Shown here: positions 58,574-64,000 of the stretch, piece after piece
Numbering within the stretch: position 1 is the stretch's first letter
Layout: each line of letters begins with the position of its first letter
Assembly (NCBI GenBank): GCA_037367405.1
Contig: JAZKJV010000390.1
Location: forward strand, 992,001-1,056,000
Length of the DNA: 64,000 nucleotides
Direction: 5' to 3'
Origin: Ottelia alismoides
Taxonomy: Eukaryota; Streptophyta; Magnoliopsida; Alismatales; Hydrocharitaceae
The notes under the pieces: generated by a model
What the model saw: only the letters and a program-made list of their open reading frames with translations
The model's database searches: none
Told to the model about the DNA's origin: nothing
Position numbers and translations under genes: made by a program

Positions 58574-58604
58574 CTATACTTAGGCTTTGGTCAGCCTAAG
58601 TATG
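58574..58604 (-). other. First short stem-loop of element D
   Basis: Sense CCATACTTAGGCT, loop, AGCCTAAGTATAG followed by six G. Same design as the second stem-loop, about 80 bases upstream of it. Confidence 0.7.
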
Positions 58605-58714
58605 GGACAAGAGTAAGTGTGAGAACCGATGTGATCTCGAGATTATACAAAGAAGGGAGACTATGTACAAGAGTGATTGAATCTTCTAAGATGTTGAATC
58701 TTGATGATGCATCT

Positions 58715-61430
58715 TCATGAAGAGTAACAAGATGTATCTGCTCTGTGCTCACTCTGTATGAAGTTGATGACCTCGACTTGGACTAACTGCTCTTTCGAAT
58801 CAACAAAATGCTTCAACAATTGTCCATTCACCACATGAGATTGTGCACTATCTGTGAGATCAGCTATCTCTACACTTCCATTCTCGTGCACTTTCTTAAT
58901 CACAAAGGGACCCGTCCATTTAGATTTGAGCTTCCCAAGGAACATCTTCAACCTGGCATTGAACAACCATACCTTTTGCCCAGGGACAAAGTCTTTGCAC
59001 CTAATGTGCTGATCATGCCATCTCTTTACTTTGTCCTTATAAATCAAACTGTTGTCATATGCCTTGTTTCGGATTTCCACGAGCTCGTTCAAGTTCAAGT
59101 CTCGGCAAAGCTTCCCTAGGTGACAACTCCAATTAATCTTCTTAATTGCCCATTCGGATTTATGAATCAATTCTGCGGGCAAATGGCATGGCTTGCCATA
59201 GATCATTCTAAATGGTGAAGTACCCAATGGTGTCTTGTAGGTTGTCCTATAGGCCCACAGATGTTGGTCCAAGAGTTGAAACCAGTTCTTCCTATCGGGA
59301 CGAACCAATTTCTGCAAAATACTCTTCACCCCTCTGTTCGAAACCTCTGCCATGCCGTTGGACTGTGGGTGGTAAGGACTAGTAACTCTATGCTCAAATC
59401 CATAGTCCTTAGCTAAAGATCTCATATCTCGGTTCACAAAATGGCTACCCCCATCAGATATCAAAACTTTTGGCACCCCAAACCTAGCAATAATATGGTC
59501 TCTTACAAACTTACAGACAGTCTTGCTGTCTGCGGTTCGGGTTGGGATAGCCTCCACCCACCTAGATAGATAGTCAACCGCCAACAATATGTACTCATGT
59601 CCATGGCTGTTGGGAAAGGGACCCATAAAATCTATGCCCCATGCATAAAAAACATCACAAATAATCATCGGTTGCATGGGCATTTCATCTCTCTGTCCAA
59701 CTGTCCCTCCCATCCTTTGACAGATCGGGCACGACCGTACAAAATCAATAGCATCTCTAAACAAGGTCGGCCAATACAATCCACATTGAAGTACTTTGTG
59801 AGCGGTTCTCTTTCCCGAATGGTGTCCTCCAGCCTCAAGTGAATGACAATATGTGAGGACACTCTGGTATTCCTCCTGAGGAATACACCTTCTCCAAACA
59901 CAATCCGGTCCTTCAAAGAAAAGAAAAGGATCGTCCCAGTGGTATCTCCTCGAATCCGACTTCAGTTGATCAATGTTGCTCCTAGTCCAACCATAGGGAA
60001 CCTGCTTGGAGACAAGATAGTTCACCATGTTGGCATACCATGGGAGTGAATCAATAACACAAATTGACTCATCTGGGAAGGTCTCTCTAATCTGCTCATG
60101 ATCAGGAGAATCCTTAAGTTCAATCCGAGAAAGGTGATCAGCCACAACATTCTTCACTCCAGGTTTATCTTTTATCTCCAAATCAAATTCCTGGAGGAGT
60201 AAAATACACCTAAGAAGACGTGCCTTTGTGTCCTTCTTTTCCATTAAATATCGAATGGCTGTGTGATCAGTATAAATTGTCACCTTAGAGCCCAAAATAT
60301 ATGATCTGAACTTCTCGAGGGCTCATACTACTGCGAGCATTTCCTTTTCAGTCACTGTATAATTTTTTTGTGTAGGATCTAATACTTTGCTCGCATAGTG
60401 AATCGCAAACGGAAACCCTTCTCGCCGTTGGCCTAACACAGCTCCTATAGCAAAATCTGAAGCATCAGTCATGATCTCAAAGGGGAGAGACCAGTCAGGA
60501 GCTTGTAGGATAGGCGAGGCACAAATCTTCCTTTTCAAGAGCTCAAAGGCCTCCAGACACCTGTGATCTACAACAAACTCTGTGTTTTTCCCTAAGAGCT
60601 CAGTCAGTCGGCGGGCGATCTTTGAAAAATCTTGAATAAATCTCCTATAGAATCCAACATGCCCTAAGAATGACCGCACTGACTTCACGTTGGTAGGCGG
60701 ATCGAGTTTCTTGATCACCTCCACCTTGACAGGGTCAACCTCCATTCCCCTTTTAGAGATGACATGCCCCAACACGATACCCTCCGTCACCATAAAGTGA
60801 CTCTTCTCCCAGGAGAGTACCAGATTCACCTCTCTACACCTCGTGAGGACTCAGTCCAAGTGCGCTAAACATGTATCAAAAGAATCACCATGGACTGAGA
60901 AGTCATCCATGAACACTTCCAGGAAATCTCCCACCATCTCGGTAAATATGGCTATCATGCACCGTTGAAATGTGCCCGGGGCATTGCAGAGCCCGAATGG
61001 CATGCGCCTGAAAGTATAAGTGCCGAATGAACATGTGAATGCGGTCTTTTCCTTATCCTCAGGGGCTATGGCCACCTGGTTGTAGCCTGGGTACCTGTCA
61101 AGAAAATAGAAGAACTCTTTCCCTGCGAGTCTCTCCAAGATCTGATCAATAAATGGTAAGGAAAAGTGATCTTTCTTGGTCGCGACATTCAGGCGCTTGT
61201 AGTCAACACAGACACGCCACGACGTGGGTACTCGTGTCGCGATCTCTACCCCCTCCTCGTTAGTGACCATCTGAATTCCCAACTTTTTCGGGACAACATG
61301 AAGCTGGGCCACCCACTTGGAGTCATAAATAGGGTATATAAACCCTGCTTTGCACCATTTCTCAATTTCTTTCTTCACCACTTCCCGTAGATTGGGGTTA
61401 AGTCTCCTCTGAAACTCACGGAAGGTCTCA
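58715..61430 (-). pseudogene. pol of element D: RT, RNase H and integrase, broken by stops
   Basis: One frame from 61381 to 58715 with stops only at 60848 (TGA where B has CGT, so probably former CGA) and about 60314 (TGA, probably former TGG, in VV-stop-ALEKF). RT: VPTSWRVCVDYKRLNVATKK, FLDRYPGYNQ (usual form LDGYSGYNQ, so possibly damaged), FRRMPFGLCNAP and EVFMDDFSVHG. RNase H: MTDASDF, EKEML and TDHTAIRYL, complete in key residues. Integrase: CPICQRMGG finger, catalytic set in [15 protein letters not shown] and MAEVSNR, all kept, and [12 protein letters not shown] near the end. A frameshift near 61420 separates it from the upstream part. No chromodomain is seen. Better preserved than B. 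Confidence 0.9.
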
Positions 61431-62070
61431 CGTTATCCTCAGTAAAAATGTGGTGCGAGCAGAGAGCGGGGTTGATGCCCACGAGATCTGACACTATCCA
61501 GCCTATTGCTTTGCGGTTCCTCTCTAAGACCTTAAACAACCTAGACTCATGTTCTAAAGTCAAGTCTGAGCTAATGATGACAGGATATCTCTCTTTGGGT
61601 CCTGCAAGAAAGGCATACTTGAGTGTAGGAGGTAGTGATTTCAGTTCTGGCAATGTGGTATCATCAAGCATATCTGGCTGAACTGAATCTGAATCTGGTT
61701 CCGTGTTGTATAAAGGTGGGCTAAGCTGAGTAGTAATCGTCACCAAATCACAAGTATCGGGAGTCGGATCGTCAAAAATATCCAAACAATCGGCAAAAGC
61801 CATGTCCGACTCGTCATCTATATCCCATGATTGTTCCGAAGAGGATGGAACTGACAGATCTTGATGGATCTCTATGTCATCATGAGAATAGGTAGATGCA
61901 TCTCTCACAAGATCAGACAACACCTGCCAGACTGCATCATGCACTATATCCTCTCCAGATGAAAGGGTCTCGCTCTGTCCTGAAGGAATCTATCCCCAAA
62001 TCCCAACTGCGCTAATCATACTGCAATCTGCCTCTGAAGATGAGTACTCTGTGCTACTCTCTGAATCGGG
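61375..62070 (-). pseudogene. Protease-RT linker and start of RT of element D
   Basis: The frame continues from the protease frame through TGA (62073-62071) and a TAG (about 61992), with an open stretch from 61944. It is acidic (DDIEIHQD, DIDDESDM) and ends with the RT entry motif LERNRKAIGWIVSDLVGINP and CSHHI. It loses frame near 61420, just before the RT core. The corresponding part of B (48542-49130) is equally acidic and has the same LERNRKAIGW motif. Confidence 0.8.
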
Positions 62071-63174
62071 TCACTGACACTTGGTTTGCTTCATCTCAAG
62101 GTTCACCTCTCTGCCTGGAGAACGGAACTTCATCATTCCCGTACCATAATCAAAAGCTGCGCCTGCGGTCCTAAGGAAGGGCCACCCGAGAATGATCTGA
62201 GATTCTCTCCAATGATTGGGGGTCTCCATGTCCAAGACTGTGAAGTCCACCTGATAGTTCTGCCCCTCAATCGAGATAATGACGTTCTTCACTTCTCCCT
62301 TAGGTCTCTTCACTGAACGATCTGCGAATTGGAGTAAAGCTCTAGATTTGCGAAGTGGTCCCAACTCCAATTTCTGATATAATGCTAAGAGAAGTAAGTT
62401 GATCGAAGAACCGTTATCTAAGAGTGTGCGCGCAAACGCAATGTCGTCAATACGACTCTCCACATAGTGAGCACCCATGTCTCTCTTTTTCTTTGGCAAA
62501 GTCTGATTCTTGAGACAATAGGTTGTGGCTACTGATAAGACACGTGTCTTTATATTTCGGTTATCTTTCTTCCTGCTAACCCTTGTAGGTGTGCATCTCA
62601 CCTTAAGGTATTTTTGTAATGCAGGATGGTTAGCCACAGATTCATCAAATGGCACCTTTACAGTGATGTTCTCTTTACAAAACCGTACCATATCGGGGTC
62701 ATCTTTCTGAATCTTTTTGATGCGCTTTCCTGCCGTAAGAGCACGGGGGAAAGGGATTGAAGCTAGGGAAACAGAGGATGAAGAGTCTGAATCATGAACT
62801 GAAAGATCATTCTTTGACTTAACGGAAACAGAGTTCTTCATACAAGATTCTTTTAAATGCAACATGGAATCGAAATCAAAACTATCTACTAAAGGTTGTG
62901 GAATAGAAGCTGGAGTGGTATCCGCCACAATCGGAGATGCAAGGTCCTCCGTAGACTCAGAAGAATATCCATGCTGATGATGCTGCATACGTGCTCTCCT
63001 CCTCCTCTTGGCTCCCTGAGTGCAAATCCTCGAATGGTGCTGATGGGGCTCTGAAATATGATGTGTCTCCTCCTCGTCCTCTGAAGACTCCTCAGGTAGA
63101 GCTCCAGAGATGCCCCTCCTCATGTCCCTTGCCCGATCAGGTATGACCACGGTCCTTCCGCTCCTGAGTGACAT
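62071..63174 (-). pseudogene. Aspartic protease region of element D
   Basis: Open for 367 residues from MSLRSGRTVV, and in frame with gag upstream. An acidic Ser/Glu-rich start is followed by a basic stretch GAKRRRRARM and HHQHG, unlike the Gly/Ala/Asp repeats at the same place in B. The retropepsin domain is at about 235-355: LLDNGSSINLL, QFADRSVKRPKGEVKNV, YQVDFTVLDMET and IILGWPFLRTAG. The active site is D-N-G instead of D-S/T-G, so activity is doubtful. It stops at TGA right after a Gln, as in B. Confidence 0.75.
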
Positions 63175-64000
63175 GTGGTTAGCCTCGTCACACGAAAGAA
63201 TCTCATGTTCAGATTTAGGAGATGCTGAATAGTATACCTGACCAAAGTGCTGCTGAGAACTAGAACGGTTCAGGTTATTTGGGTTAGCCTGAACTTGGGT
63301 TGGGATAGAGGTAAAGGGTGCAGTCTGCTCGTCTCGTTATCTGGACAGGTGGTTGACATCCACCCATAAGTCCTGAATCTCGTTCTTGTAGGAACGTAGC
63401 TCGTCGAGTATCTGCTGCTGAATATCCACGGGACTAGACGATGAAGGAAGTTGATAAGATTGGAAAGAAGAACGGGAAGACTGGCCCTGCTGGCCAGTGT
63501 ACTGCCTCTGCTGCTGCTGATGTTGGGGTTGCGGGCCCTATTGGCCCGTCTGGTAATGGCCATGTCGGCCATACTGCTGGTACTGCTGCCTCTACTGCTG
63601 GGGTGGCTGGAATACAGGGCTCTGCTTTGAAGGAGGTGGTGCGGAGGTGAATGTGGTGTTGTGAAAGGTCGGGGGACGTTGATAGGTATGTCGGTGTCCC
63701 GTACTTCCCTGCCTGGCAGGGTCCTGAGTATACCATATCCCATTTACCTCCCAAACTGGGGAAGGCTCCTCCTGGACTGTCTCTGCTACTGGAGGTGGCT
63801 GCTGGAAAGAGTGGGTGTAGGATTGGTCCTGCTCCCACGGCTGGGGTTGCCCTGACACCAACTGCTCCTGAACATGGTGAACTAGGTATACGGGAGCAGA
63901 GGGTGCAGTCACGACGGGTATCTTTATCTTAACTACCTTCTCAATCAACTCCTCCATCTGTTTTGGAAGTTTGGAGATGCTCTGGTCTAACTCATCAATC
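63175..64000 (-). pseudogene. C-terminal part of gag of element D, runs off the right edge
   Basis: Same frame as the protease region. It has EVNGIWYTQD and a Gln/Pro-rich tail like B's gag. In-frame stops: TAG at 63594-63592 and 63540-63538 (both inside Gln-rich stretches) and TAA at 63339-63337. The gag core would lie to the right of the window. Confidence 0.8.

Larger units (their letters stand above)
56732..58714 (-). other. 3' non-coding region of element D
   Basis: In sense order after integrase: two short stem-loops (58574-58604 and 58465-58495), the long stem-loop (58353-58433), an alternative-pairing strand (58309-58321), an A/T tract region with repeated AAAACTTTTTT units (58262-57970), then about 1.2 kb of unique sequence up to the polypurine tract. 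Reading frames within it (such as 57091-57429) have no recognisable features. Confidence 0.75.

Noticed and set aside
1..64000. tRNA, rRNA, snoRNA or microRNA genes
   Set aside because: I saw none. The tRNA-like matches are the retroelement primer sites, and the long hairpins belong to transposons.

Overview
This is nuclear DNA of a flowering plant. It has one spliced host gene with typical GT-AG introns, an AT-rich intergenic background, and dense plant LTR retrotransposons and MITEs. The host gene is a TGA-type bZIP factor whose basic region begins VLRRLAQNREAARKSRL, a wording I associate with monocots, but I cannot name the species.

Layout. 1-6394: 5' end of an Athila-like Ty3/gypsy element on the minus strand ('F'), with open gag, leader, tRNA-Asp-type primer site and a 3.6 kb LTR. 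6395-10830: AT-rich DNA with a candidate CACTA element, a 241-bp MULE-type MITE, a three-armed fold-back repeat and a possible solo LTR/TRIM. About 12100-16750: decayed LTR-like DNA. 17140-19045: relic of a Ty1/copia element (RT, RNase H, LTR). 19380-22480: probable decayed gypsy LTR. 23190-28500: the host gene, a nine-exon TGA1/TGA4-clade transcription factor. 28869-29365: hAT MITE with an 8-bp target duplication. 29516-33517: Ty1/copia element with intact 5-bp target duplication but no reverse transcriptase. 34900-43347: three Athila-like LTRs ('C', 'A', 'B') in one orientation, each new one starting exactly at its TG inside the previous one. 43348-52783: body of element 'B' (gag, protease, RT, RNase H, integrase, 3' region), plus strand, decayed. 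51913-53862: a 1.9 kb inverted repeat joining B's 3' region to that of a second, minus-strand copy ('E'). 53878-64000: element 'D', minus strand, from its 3' LTR to the end of gag, inserted into E.

The most unusual structure is in the int-to-LTR interval of the Athila-like elements. It has three or four stem-loops whose inner stem bases co-vary (GGAC/GTCC, GGG/CCC, GGAT/ATCC, GGCT/AGCC). The 3' arm of each runs into CTAAGTATAGGGGG(G). The same AAGTATAGGGGGG sits directly before the TG of D's 3' LTR, the place of the polypurine tract (PPT). The family therefore appears to carry an array of PPT copies, each folded into a hairpin. A downstream strand can pair with the 5' arm of the last hairpin instead, with a compensatory change between elements.

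The LTRs also carry conserved palindromes built on a G-box (CACGTG) and on facing W-boxes (TTGACC...GGTCAA). The retroelement genes are broken mostly at CAG, CGA and TGG codons, which looks like decay of methylated cytosines. Only the TGA factor, F's gag (as far as visible) and the copia gag-pro-int frame are open over a long distance. All calls were made by eye, without alignments or searches.
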